Assembly: GCA_905201505.1 (NCBI GenBank)
Contig: CAJKOJ010000091.1
Coordinates: 1-5,913 of the forward strand
From: an uncultured Eubacteriales bacterium
Lineage (GTDB): Bacteria; Bacillota; Clostridia; Lachnospirales; CAG-274
DNA: 5,913 nucleotides
Direction of reading: 5' to 3'
Within the stretch, counting starts at the first letter, position 1. The number at the start of each line of letters is the position of its first letter. The notes below the pieces were generated by a model. It was not told the origin of the DNA, ran no database searches, and saw only the letters and a list, made by a program, of their open reading frames with translations. Shown here in pieces: positions 1-5,913 of the stretch. The position numbers were made by a program, and so were the translations under genes.

Positions 1-205
1 ACAAAATGATTTGTATATATCAATTATAAAACTTAATATATAAATAAAGGTATTGATGAAATACTTATCAGAAGTGAGTATAATAAACAGTTACTAAAAC
101 AATACAGCAAAAATAATATTAATTCTAATAACTTTGAATAAAATAATAAAAAATTTTTTAGTTCACATTAATAACATTTAATCAATATAAGCATATTATA
201 AAAGC
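1..205. other. AT-rich intergenic DNA, no gene seen
   Basis: This stretch lies beyond the terminator of the ABC operon and is dominated by A and T, with frequent stops in the frames I followed. I see no coding region, RNA gene or convincing promoter. The one clear structural element is a 14-bp perfect palindrome at 147-160 (T, six A, six T, A), which would be bent or easily melted DNA. TATAAT-like hexamers occur at 79-84 on the plus strand and 23-28 on the minus strand, but neither has a -35 partner at 16-18 bp. It probably separates the operon from a gene beyond the left edge. Confidence 0.6.
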
Positions 206-243
206 AAAAAAGACTCAATCCCTTACGGAAATGAGTCTTTTTT
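206..243 (-). terminator. Intrinsic terminator of the ABC operon
   Basis: A perfect 12-bp inverted repeat pairs AAAAAAGACTCA (206-217) with TGAGTCTTTTTT (232-243). The 14-nt loop can form a further TCC/GGA pairing. Read on the minus strand, the hairpin ends in a T-run followed by GCTTTT. It starts 46 bp after the stop codon of the second permease gene, so it closes the three-gene transcript. The flanking A and T runs are symmetric, so it could also stop rightward transcription entering from the left. Confidence 0.9.
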
Positions 244-289
244 CATTAGAATTTTATTTAAATCTAATAATTTAATATGTAATAATACA

Positions 290-1186
290 TTATTCCTTAA
301 CAGCACCCATAGTTACACCAGTCATAAAGTACTTCTGGCAGAATGGATAGATAAACATGAATGGAACAATTGATACAATAACGGCAGCACTCTTAAGAGT
401 ATTAACATTAATTCTTGTACCCTCAGTTGCATCCTGCTTATCCTGGAACAAATCTCTCAACTTATACTGGAAGTTATACTTATCAGATGACTTAATATAA
501 ATTACATAGTGGAAGTACTCTGACCATGCAGCTACAGCAAAGAATAAGCCTATAGAAGCAAGTGCAGCCTTTGACAATGGAAGTACAATTTTAACAAATA
601 TACCCATTGGAGTACAGCCATCAATTTCAGCAGCCTCAAATAAACTTGTAGGAATACCTTCAAAGAAACTTCTCATAAGTACCAAGTTATATACATTCAT
701 AGATGTTGGGAAAATTACAGCCCATAAAGAGTCAAGTAAACCAACTCTCTTCATAACTAAGAAAGTAGGAATAAGACCACCATTAAATATCATAGTGAAA
801 AGTAACATATAACCAAAAATCTTAACACCTGGCATATCTCTCTGAATAAGTACATAAGCACCTAATGTAGAAATTAACAATCCCAAGAAAGTAGTCATCA
901 ATGTAGTATAAACTGAAATAAGGAATGGGTGATACAACTGCGGATCAGTAATTATTCTCTTGTATGCAATTGTATTGAACCAAACAATTTCATTAGTTTC
1001 AGGATCAAGACCTTTAGGCAAAAGATTAAGACCATAAACAGTCTGGTTAACCATAGAGTCTGCAAAAATCTTAAAAATAGGTACAATCATTATAGCCATT
1101 AAAGCAATAAAGAAAATACTGTTAAACAATACGAACCAAGAACGGGCAGCGTACTGTGGATTAAATAAACTAAATTTCTTTTTCAT
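290..1186 (-). CDS. Carbohydrate ABC transporter permease (LplC/YtcP type)
   Basis: This 298-residue membrane protein is one half of the transmembrane channel of a type I ABC sugar importer. About six hydrophobic segments are visible, near residues 19-41, 88-111, 122-145, 153-173, 208-230 and 267-283. The cytoplasmic EAA loop that contacts the ATPase is at 184-190 (EAAEIDG), with the downstream VLPLSKAALA stretch. The C-terminus GVTMGAVKE is typical of the LplC/YtcP branch (GVMLGAVKG in relatives), so the protein looks full length. It follows the other permease gene by 21 bp. Two possible ribosome sites precede the ATG: GAGG at 1191-1194, 4 nt away, and AAGGAG at 1200-1205, 13 nt away. As the last gene of the operon it is followed by a terminator. 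Family assignment is firm; the transported sugar is unknown. Confidence 0.95.
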   Translation of the reverse strand: MKKKFSLFNPQYAARSWFVLFNSIFFIALMAIMIVPIFKIFADSMVNQTVYGLNLLPKGLDPETNEIVWFNTIAYKRIITDPQLYHPFLISVYTTLMTTFLGLLISTLGAYVLIQRDMPGVKIFGYMLLFTMIFNGGLIPTFLVMKRVGLLDSLWAVIFPTSMNVYNLVLMRSFFEGIPTSLFEAAEIDGCTPMGIFVKIVLPLSKAALASIGLFFAVAAWSEYFHYVIYIKSSDKYNFQYKLRDLFQDKQDATEGTRINVNTLKSAAVIVSIVPFMFIYPFCQKYFMTGVTMGAVKE

Positions 1187-1207
1187 AATTCCTCAAACGC
1201 TCCTTCC

Positions 1208-2203
1208 TTATACAATACCGTATCCTCTGATCTTCTTACTGATAATATCAGAAGCAGATACAAGGACAAGGGATACAACAGACTTAAATAAACCAATGGC
1301 AGTTGAATAACCGTAGTCATTACCAACAATACCAACTCTGTATACATAAGTCTGAATAACATCAGATACATCGTAAACAAGTGAGTTATAAAGTACGAAT
1401 ACTGATTCAAATATATTCATAATCTTAGCAAGGTTAAGAATAAATACAACCAAAATAGTATTCATAAGTGAAGGAATTGTTATGTACCAAGTCTGCTTTA
1501 ATCTGTTAGCACCATCAATTTCAGCAGCCTCGTATAAATCAGGGCTGATACTTGATAAAGCAGCTAAATAAATGATAGTACCCCAACCGGTTTCCTTCCA
1601 GCGGTTCATAATGTACCATACACCACGCCAGCACTTACTTTCAGTAAGAAAGTCAACAGGTTTATCAAGAATACCTATCTGTAATAAAATTGCATTTATA
1701 AATCCTGTATTACTATTATCAGCACCTGTTGCATCAGTACCTGCTGAAAGAATCAACATAAAGATAGATGCTGCAACTACCCATGAAAGGAAGTGAGGAA
1801 GATAAAGTACAGTCTGTACAATCTTCTTGCCCCATGCATGATTAATTTCATTAATCAAAAGTGCAATAATAACAGTAAGTACAGTTGCAAGTACTAAGTT
1901 AAAGAAACTCAGTATAATAGTGTTTTTAAAAGCAGTATGGAACGGATCAGATGTAAACAATCTCTGGAAGTTACCCCATCCGATAGAATAATCCGGACCT
2001 GTACGTAAAGTTATCTGTTTTAACTTATAAGTTGACCATGCATATCTTACACCGAACATTGGCCAGTAGAAAAATATTGCAAGAACGACCGCTACAGGTA
2101 AAAACATAAGATAGAACCATCTGTATTTATACAGACGCTGTCCTAAACTTGGCTTTTTAACTATAACGTGATCAAAATTCATATTATCTTTTTTATTTGC
2201 CAT
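1208..2203 (-). CDS. Carbohydrate ABC transporter permease (LplB/YteP type)
   Basis: This 331-residue protein is the other half of the sugar importer channel. A charged N-terminal tail of about 27 residues precedes the first membrane helix (28-50). Further hydrophobic segments lie near 93-117, 130-152, 205-220, 246-265 and 300-320. The EAA loop is at 225-231 (EAAEIDG), after the WKETGWGTIIYLAALSSI stretch that is characteristic of LplB/YteP relatives. The C-terminus SKKIRGYGIV resembles the family's usual end. The ATG at 2203 follows an AGGATGG-like ribosome site at about 2211-2218. The gene starts 28 bp after the binding-protein stop, and its stop is 21 bp before the next permease, which indicates one transcript. 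The gene order (binding protein, LplB type, LplC type) matches lplA-lplB-lplC of Bacillus subtilis. No ATPase is encoded here, as is usual for this family, which shares an MsmX-type ATPase. Confidence 0.95.
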   Translation of the reverse strand: MANKKDNMNFDHVIVKKPSLGQRLYKYRWFYLMFLPVAVVLAIFFYWPMFGVRYAWSTYKLKQITLRTGPDYSIGWGNFQRLFTSDPFHTAFKNTIILSFFNLVLATVLTVIIALLINEINHAWGKKIVQTVLYLPHFLSWVVAASIFMLILSAGTDATGADNSNTGFINAILLQIGILDKPVDFLTESKCWRGVWYIMNRWKETGWGTIIYLAALSSISPDLYEAAEIDGANRLKQTWYITIPSLMNTILVVFILNLAKIMNIFESVFVLYNSLVYDVSDVIQTYVYRVGIVGNDYGYSTAIGLFKSVVSLVLVSASDIISKKIRGYGIV

Positions 2204-2231
2204 TTTTAAACCATCCTTTCGAGAGAAAATT

Positions 2232-3767
2232 TTACTCAGCAGCTGATGTTTCTTCTGTATCAGAAGTACCGCCGTTTGCAGCAGCCTCAGCTTCAGCCTC
2301 TGCAGCTAAGTTTGCATCACTATTTAAATCATCAAGGATAGCATTAGCATAATAGCTGCCCTTTTCTGCATAGAACTGCATAGCTTCTTCAACAGACATC
2401 TTGCCAGTAACAGCATTTGCTACAACCTGATTCTTAACAACGTTAAGATCTGCTAAATTCTGAGAAATTGTATCATTTACAATTGGTACCTTAGCAAATA
2501 CTCTGTTCTCTCTGAATGTTTCAAGTGAAGATGATACCATTGGATCGAGAGGAATAGGATCATTCCACTCAGTAATAGTAAGTTCAGGAGCATACATAGA
2601 CTTTTCAACCTTATTATCAGGGTCAGTATAGTATGGAAGTGCCTCACATGAACCATCAGCATTTATCACATAATGTTTGTCCTTTACACCGTGAGTAAAT
2701 AACATCTGTCCTGCACCGCCGTCATGTGAAAACATAAGGAAATGCTCAAATACAGCAGCCTTATTTGGTGCGTAAATAGACATTGCCATTGCGGTAGGAA
2801 CTCTCTCTGTATATCCGCCTGTTTCTTCAATAGGCGGTATTGCTGTAAGCTGACCATCATTCATAGTTCTCTGAAGCTTTAATGACCACATACCTGCCCA
2901 GTAATTAAAAGCACCTACCAAGCCTGAGCCTAACTTATCTCTACAAGTAGATGTTTTGTTAGTTACGATTTCTGCGTCTATCAAACCTTCCTGATATGCG
3001 TCACGAAGTCTTGTAATAGCATCTACCATATTAGGCTGAGCAAAACCATCAACATACTTGCCGGTAGTTTCATCCTTGTAAAAGTCAGGTACTGCATCCT
3101 GATAAAATTCTCTTAAATAAATATCATATGGTGTTTCTGTATTAAGAAGACCTGCTGCTGTAATTGGAATAGCACCATTTCCTCTTGCCTTAAATGCTCT
3201 AAGCATTTCAATAAATTCGTCATAGTTCTTAGGTGCATCAAGACCGGCTTCATCTAACCAATCTTGTCTTACATAAGTAATTGTACCATTACCTGCTGCC
3301 ATAGGGAAACCATAGAGCACACCATTAATTCTAAGTGCATCTACATAATCCTCATCAACAATCTGCTTGCAGTTTGATGTAGATTTTTCCCAAGCTTCAG
3401 TCATATCCCAAAGAGCACCTGAGTTAGCTAATTCAGGATAATATGTTGAACCCATTTCAATAATATCTGCAGGCTCTTCACTTGCAAAAGAAAGTGTAAC
3501 CTTTTCATAATACTTAGCATGATCAGGCTTTTCAATTTCAAGCTTAATGCCTGTCTGATTATAATATTCATCACAGACATCTTTAAGTCCATTTTCTTCA
3601 GTCATTATTGTATCAGCCATTAATGAAATAACTTCTGGCTTATCGTTAGGGTCACCGTAAGTAAGATCAATAGGGCTCTCTGCACTTTCATTACAAGCAG
3701 CAAGGCTGGTAACCATAACCATTGATAAACCAAGAGCTGAAACACGTTTAAAAACGTTCTTTTTCAT
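2232..3767 (-). CDS. Extracellular sugar-binding lipoprotein (LplA/YtcQ type)
   Basis: This 511-residue protein would capture an oligosaccharide outside the membrane and deliver it to the two permeases encoded downstream. Residues 1-24 form a lipoprotein signal peptide: a basic MKKNVFKR start, a hydrophobic core and a lipobox LAAC with the acylated Cys at 25. The mature part shows hallmarks of family 1 solute-binding proteins. These include the ADIIEMGSTYYPELANSGALWDM region near 100-122, NGVLYGFPM near 148-156 and the RQDWLDEAGLDAPKNYDEF hinge region at 167-185. The length is close to that of LplA. The last 27 residues are unusual: an Ala/Glu-rich, then Gly/Ser/Thr/Glu-rich tail that looks disordered. 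The ATG at 3767 has an excellent ribosome site, AAGGAGGATT, at 3771-3780. It is the first gene of the operon. The ligand cannot be deduced: related systems import pectin-derived and other complex oligosaccharides, but no glycosidase neighbour supports a choice. Confidence 0.95.
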   Translation of the reverse strand: MKKNVFKRVSALGLSMVMVTSLAACNESAESPIDLTYGDPNDKPEVISLMADTIMTEENGLKDVCDEYYNQTGIKLEIEKPDHAKYYEKVTLSFASEEPADIIEMGSTYYPELANSGALWDMTEAWEKSTSNCKQIVDEDYVDALRINGVLYGFPMAAGNGTITYVRQDWLDEAGLDAPKNYDEFIEMLRAFKARGNGAIPITAAGLLNTETPYDIYLREFYQDAVPDFYKDETTGKYVDGFAQPNMVDAITRLRDAYQEGLIDAEIVTNKTSTCRDKLGSGLVGAFNYWAGMWSLKLQRTMNDGQLTAIPPIEETGGYTERVPTAMAMSIYAPNKAAVFEHFLMFSHDGGAGQMLFTHGVKDKHYVINADGSCEALPYYTDPDNKVEKSMYAPELTITEWNDPIPLDPMVSSSLETFRENRVFAKVPIVNDTISQNLADLNVVKNQVVANAVTGKMSVEEAMQFYAEKGSYYANAILDDLNSDANLAAEAEAEAAANGGTSDTEETSAAE

Positions 3768-3794
3768 GGAAATCCTCCTTTTATTTATATGTTA

Positions 3795-3800
3795 ATTATA
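3795..3800 (-). promoter_or_regulatory. Candidate proximal -10 (TATAAT) of the ABC operon
   Basis: A perfect TATAAT on the minus strand lies just upstream of the binding-protein ribosome site and would give a short leader of roughly 20 nt. The hexamer 17 bp upstream (3818-3823, GTGTGT) is not a -35 element, and there is no TGn extension. If this is the real promoter, it would need an activator. The direct repeats at 3806-3948 lie where such an activator would bind. This is inference; the distal candidate at 4005-4034 is better matched to a factor-independent promoter. Confidence 0.4.
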
Positions 3801-3805
3801 TATAG

Positions 3806-3948
3806 CTTATTGTCTGCACACACTCAAATGCAAACCCTTAAAAATAGAACACTAACTTATTGGTCAATCTGCAAACAGCTATCAGTAACTTATTGTAAAA
3901 ATATTTCCAAAAAGCCATCAAACAGCCATCTGCCTATTGTAAAAATTA
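3806..3948. repeat. Cluster of short direct repeats upstream of the ABC operon
   Basis: Several short words recur here. CTTATTG occurs at 3806-3812, 3856-3862 and 3889-3895, with CCTATTG at 3933-3939. AAACAGCTATC at 3873-3883 is repeated as AAAAAGCCATC (3909-3919) and AAACAGCCATC (3920-3930); the last two are in tandem with an 11-bp period. TATTGTAAAAAT occurs at 3891-3902 and 3935-3946. The AAACAGCYATC and TATTGTAAAAAT words are linked in the same order twice, offset by 44-47 bp, which looks like an old duplication or a double operator. A looser relative, TATTGTAAATA, is at 4125-4135. The region has no supported coding content. It may bind a regulator or belong to an mRNA leader, depending on which promoter is used. 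Confidence 0.6.
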
Positions 3949-4004
3949 CCAAAGAAAGTATCCTAACATCACAGGTAAACTATATTATTAATCTTTGTAT
4001 AGCT

Positions 4005-4034
4005 ATTATAGCATATTTTATTAGTTAATGTAAA
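4005..4034 (-). promoter_or_regulatory. Candidate distal extended -10 promoter of the ABC operon
   Basis: On the minus strand a -35 TTTACA (4029-4034, five of six consensus bases) is followed by an 18-bp spacer and a perfect -10 TATAAT (4005-4010). The -10 is preceded directly by TGC, an extended -10. Upstream of the -35 lie tracts read as A on the minus strand at 4037-4043, 4047-4054, 4060-4063 and 4073-4077. The first three are about 10-11 bp apart, resembling an UP element or bent DNA. Transcription would start near 3998, leaving a leader of about 230 nt before the binding-protein gene that contains the direct repeats. The sequence match is good; whether it is used is inference. Confidence 0.6.
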
Positions 4035-4179
4035 GGTTTTTTTCCATTTTTTTTAGCAATTTTAACAACAAATTTTTAGTATGGGTAATTTCTGTGTTAC
4101 AAAATTCCTATACAAACCAGTAATTATTGTAAATATTGCATATTTTGTGCATCTTTCTTTGTTAAAAGTATCTCAAAAT

Positions 4180-4209
4180 AAAATGCCGGTTAAATAAAAC
4201 CGGCATTTT
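4180..4209 (-). terminator. Intrinsic terminator after the DUF378 gene
   Basis: A perfect 12-bp stem pairs AAAATGCCGGTT (4180-4191) with AACCGGCATTTT (4198-4209) around a 6-nt AAATAA loop. On the minus strand the hairpin ends in TTTTATTTTG, a reasonable U-run. It begins two bases after the DUF378 stop codon and insulates the ABC operon from transcription of the upstream genes. The A-run on the other side means it could also work in the opposite direction. Confidence 0.9.
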
Positions 4210-4211
4210 TA

Positions 4212-4439
4212 CTAATGTTGACCACCTACAACCACGTCATTATCAAGTTTTCCGTATAAAGTCAAAGTATAAATACCTGAAATACCAACTAAAGCATAAA
4301 TTATTCTGCTTATCCAGGAATCCATACCGCCAAAAAGTGCTGCTACAAGGTCAAACTGGAAAAATCCTATTAATCCCCAGTTAATTGCACCGATAATTAC
4401 CAAAGTCAACGCCGTGTAGTCCAATGCCTTCATATTCAT
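4212..4439 (-). CDS. DUF378 small membrane protein (YuzA-like)
   Basis: This 75-residue protein belongs to the DUF378 family, whose function is unknown. It has two predicted membrane helices, near residues 9-33 and 42-62. The family's conserved GAINWGLIGFFQFDLVAALFGG stretch sits at about 17-38 and SRIIYALVGISGIYTL at about 44-59. The short tail is hydrophilic (GKLDNDVVVGGQH). The ATG at 4439 has a strong AGGAGG at 4446-4451 with a 6-nt spacer; a second ATG two codons later is 12 nt away and less likely. A strong terminator follows the TAG stop at once. The upstream gene is on the same strand 185 bp away. I see no clear promoter in that gap, so the gene may be co-transcribed with the peptidase or use a weak or alternative promoter. 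It has no evident link to the ABC operon. Confidence 0.93.
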   Translation of the reverse strand: MNMKALDYTALTLVIIGAINWGLIGFFQFDLVAALFGGMDSWISRIIYALVGISGIYTLTLYGKLDNDVVVGGQH

Positions 4440-4545
4440 AAAAGCCCTCCTCTCTTATAAATGAAAGTATTGTTGCCGCCCTGTTACAGACAAAAAGCCC
4501 AAAAAGCTTATCTGTTTTTTCAAAATATCCATAAAGTCATTAATA

Positions 4546-4575
4546 CCTGAATGAACACTCCGATTTTTATTCAGG
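4546..4575. other. Small stem-loop between the peptidase and DUF378 genes
   Basis: CCTGAAT (4546-4552) pairs with ATTCAGG (4569-4575) around a 16-nt loop. On the minus strand it is not followed by a U-run, so it is not a convincing terminator. It lies about 50 bp after the peptidase stop and could be a weak attenuator, an mRNA-end stabiliser or chance. No other clear terminator for the peptidase gene is visible in 4440-4624. Confidence 0.3.
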
Positions 4576-4579
4576 GCAA

Positions 4580-4598
4580 TCAGTACTGCAGTATCTGA
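4580..4598. repeat. Near-perfect dyad TCAG-TACTGCAGTA-t-CTGA
   Basis: A 10-bp perfect palindrome TACTGCAGTA (4584-4593) is flanked by TCAG on the left and CTGA on the right, with a single extra T at 4594. The 19-bp element has the size and symmetry of a dimeric repressor site. It has no loop, so it is unlikely to act as an RNA hairpin. It lies 26 bp after the peptidase stop and about 140 bp before the DUF378 start. Function is unknown. Confidence 0.35.
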
Positions 4599-4624
4599 CA
4601 TAATAATATTGTTAGCAATTTATC

Positions 4625-5875
4625 TTATTTTATAATATATTTAATATCAGCATTTTCTGTATTTCCTGCCAAAGAAATACTAAGCTTGTCAATATTAAAT
4701 ATTTCATTTGCCAGTTTTCTTATATCCTCAGCTGTAACCATTTCTATTTTTTTGATGAGAGTATCCGCTGATATATATTCATTTTTTAAGACAACAGATC
4801 TGCCCATTGCAGACATTGTTCCCCCGACGCCTTCTTGTCCCAATATTATATTACTTTTAAGCTGTGTTTTTAACTTTTTAAGCGATCTGTCTGTTAAAAC
4901 ATCATTTTTAACAATACTTAAATTTTCAATAATATTTTTTATAACTGTATCAGCTTGTTCCGGGTTTAATTCGGCACATATTTCAAATAATCCTGTATCA
5001 GCATAACTTGAAGCATAACTGTATATTGAATATACAAGTCCCAGTTCTTCCCTAATACACTGAAAAAGCCTTGAACTCATTCCACCGCCTACGGCAATAT
5101 TCAATAATGCAAGCACATATCTTCTTTCATCAAATATATTAAGCCCTTCAAATGCCACACATAAATGAAGCTGTTCAATATTTTTCTTAATATTTACATT
5201 TACAGGCTTATATACCGCTTTTGTATCATATTGCTCTAAATTTTCCGTCTTCCAGTTTCCAAAATATTTATTACTGTAAAACTCAGCCTTATTTCTGTCT
5301 ATATTACCTGCAAAAGAAATAACCGTATTATCAACCTTATAGTTTTTGTTAAAATATTCTACAAGTTGTTTCTTATCTATTTTGCTTAGACTTTCTTTAG
5401 TACCAAGTATAGGTTTGCCCAAAGACGAACCTGCCCATATTTTTGTATGCAGCTTATCTACTACAGCATCATCAGGCTGGTCGTCATACATTCCAATTTC
5501 TTCATATATAACTCTTTTTTCTTTTTCAAGTTCATTTCCGTCAAAAACTGAGTTAAAAAACATATCGCAAAGTATTTCCATAGCTGTATCTATATTTTCA
5601 TCAAGTACTCTAAAATAATAACAAGTATATTCCTTAGCTGTATATGCGTTTATACTGCAGCCAATTGAATCCATATCCTCAGCAATATCTTTTGCATTTC
5701 TTTTCTCTGTTCCTTTAAAAAGCATATGTTCAATGAAATGAGATACACCGCTCATTTCATCTGTTTCATTTCTTGAGCCATTTTTAACAAATATACCAAA
5801 GGCTATGCTTTTTGAGTAAGGCATATATTCATTTACCACACGCAAGCCATTGTTTAATTTAAAAATTTCTGCCAT
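4625..5875 (-). CDS. M16 family zinc metallopeptidase (pitrilysin/insulinase type, M16B)
   Basis: This 416-residue protein matches the usual length of single-subunit bacterial M16B peptidases related to mitochondrial processing peptidase. The inverted zinc motif HFIEH is at residues 46-50 (bases 5726-5740): His46 and His50 bind zinc and Glu49 is the catalytic base. Glu126 in VIYEEIGMYDD, 76 residues after the second His, fits the third ligand. The C-terminal M16 domain is recognised by GGGMSSRLFQCIREELGLVYSIYSY at about 263-288. All catalytic residues are present, so it should be active. There is no signal peptide or membrane segment, so it is probably cytosolic. I chose the ATG at 5875 because MAEIFKLNNGLRVV fits the family's N-terminus and GAGGTG lies 6 nt upstream. 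The frame is open for 11 more codons to an ATG at 5908, but that extension (MFRQFFCEVCK) does not resemble the family. The substrate is unknown. Confidence 0.93.
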   Translation of the reverse strand: MAEIFKLNNGLRVVNEYMPYSKSIAFGIFVKNGSRNETDEMSGVSHFIEHMLFKGTEKRNAKDIAEDMDSIGCSINAYTAKEYTCYYFRVLDENIDTAMEILCDMFFNSVFDGNELEKEKRVIYEEIGMYDDQPDDAVVDKLHTKIWAGSSLGKPILGTKESLSKIDKKQLVEYFNKNYKVDNTVISFAGNIDRNKAEFYSNKYFGNWKTENLEQYDTKAVYKPVNVNIKKNIEQLHLCVAFEGLNIFDERRYVLALLNIAVGGGMSSRLFQCIREELGLVYSIYSYASSYADTGLFEICAELNPEQADTVIKNIIENLSIVKNDVLTDRSLKKLKTQLKSNIILGQEGVGGTMSAMGRSVVLKNEYISADTLIKKIEMVTAEDIRKLANEIFNIDKLSISLAGNTENADIKYIIK

Positions 5876-5881
5876 TTTACA

Positions 5882-5887
5882 CACCTC
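5882..5887 (-). promoter_or_regulatory. Ribosome binding site fixing the M16 peptidase start
   Basis: GAGGTG on the minus strand sits 6 nt before the ATG at 5875. This supports that start over the in-frame ATG at 5908, for which too little upstream sequence is present to judge a ribosome site. No promoter can be seen in the few bases before the window edge, so the peptidase may be part of an operon continuing to the right. Confidence 0.7.
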
Positions 5888-5913
5888 ACAAAAAAACTGC
5901 CTAAACATAGTCT

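Noticed and set aside
53..84. Plus-strand promoter TTGATG to TATAAT
   Set aside because: The spacer is 20 bp, too long, and no plus-strand gene follows before the terminator at 206-243.
3738..3753. cre-like catabolite repression site at the start of the binding-protein gene
   Set aside because: The central CG and the half-sites have the wrong spacing for the cre consensus, so the match fails by more than one position.
3839..3867. Minus-strand TTGACC (3862-3867) as a -35 element
   Set aside because: No acceptable -10 lies 16-18 bp downstream; only T-rich hexamers are found there.
3870..3884. Second cre-like sequence TGCAAACAGCTATCA in the leader
   Set aside because: An extra A splits the central CG; it is better explained as one copy of the AAACAGCYATC repeat family.
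3789..4028. 79-codon plus-strand open frame in the regulatory gap
   Set aside because: No ribosome site, no recognisable protein features, and it overlaps the promoters and repeats; it looks like chance in AT-rich DNA.
5876..5908. N-terminal extension of the M16 peptidase to the ATG at 5908
   Set aside because: The extra residues MFRQFFCEVCK do not fit the family, and a good GAGGTG site serves the ATG at 5875.
5901..5912. Possible last codons (DYV, then TAG) of a gene entering from the right edge
   Set aside because: Only three codons are visible and any frame could give this by chance; it cannot be supported as a gene.

Overview
The window is AT-rich, low-GC Gram-positive DNA. Strong AGGAGG-type ribosome sites, a lipoprotein-type sugar-binding protein, LplB/LplC-type permeases, a DUF378 protein and an M16B peptidase together suggest a Bacillota, most likely Clostridia, chromosome. 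That assignment is inference from gene content and composition; nothing here fixes genus or species. All five supported genes lie on the minus strand, so transcription runs right to left.

Layout from right to left (5' to 3' for transcription): (1) an M16-family zinc peptidase, start taken at 5875, end 4625. (2) A 185-bp gap with two small dyads and no clear promoter. (3) A 75-residue DUF378 membrane protein (4439-4212), followed two bases later by a strong intrinsic terminator. (4) A 444-bp regulatory gap (3768-4211) with two candidate leftward promoters, A/T tracts and a set of short direct repeats. (5) A three-gene carbohydrate ABC importer operon: solute-binding lipoprotein (3767-2232), LplB/YteP-type permease (2203-1208) and LplC/YtcP-type permease (1186-290), with gaps of 28 and 21 bp. 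(6) A 12-bp-stem terminator at 206-243. (7) About 200 bp of very AT-rich DNA with no recognisable gene.

The binding lipoprotein would capture an oligosaccharide outside the membrane and pass it to the permease heterodimer. No ATPase gene lies between the last permease and its terminator, so the ATPase is presumably a shared MsmX/UgpC-type protein encoded elsewhere. No glycosidase, sensor kinase or regulator is in the window, so the substrate cannot be named.

No new system stands out. The part most worth a second look is the upstream region of the ABC operon. A perfect but -35-less -10 close to the gene is preceded by repeated CYTATTG, AAACAGCYATC and TATTGTAAAAAT elements, and a second extended -10 promoter with A-tracts lies about 230 bp further upstream.
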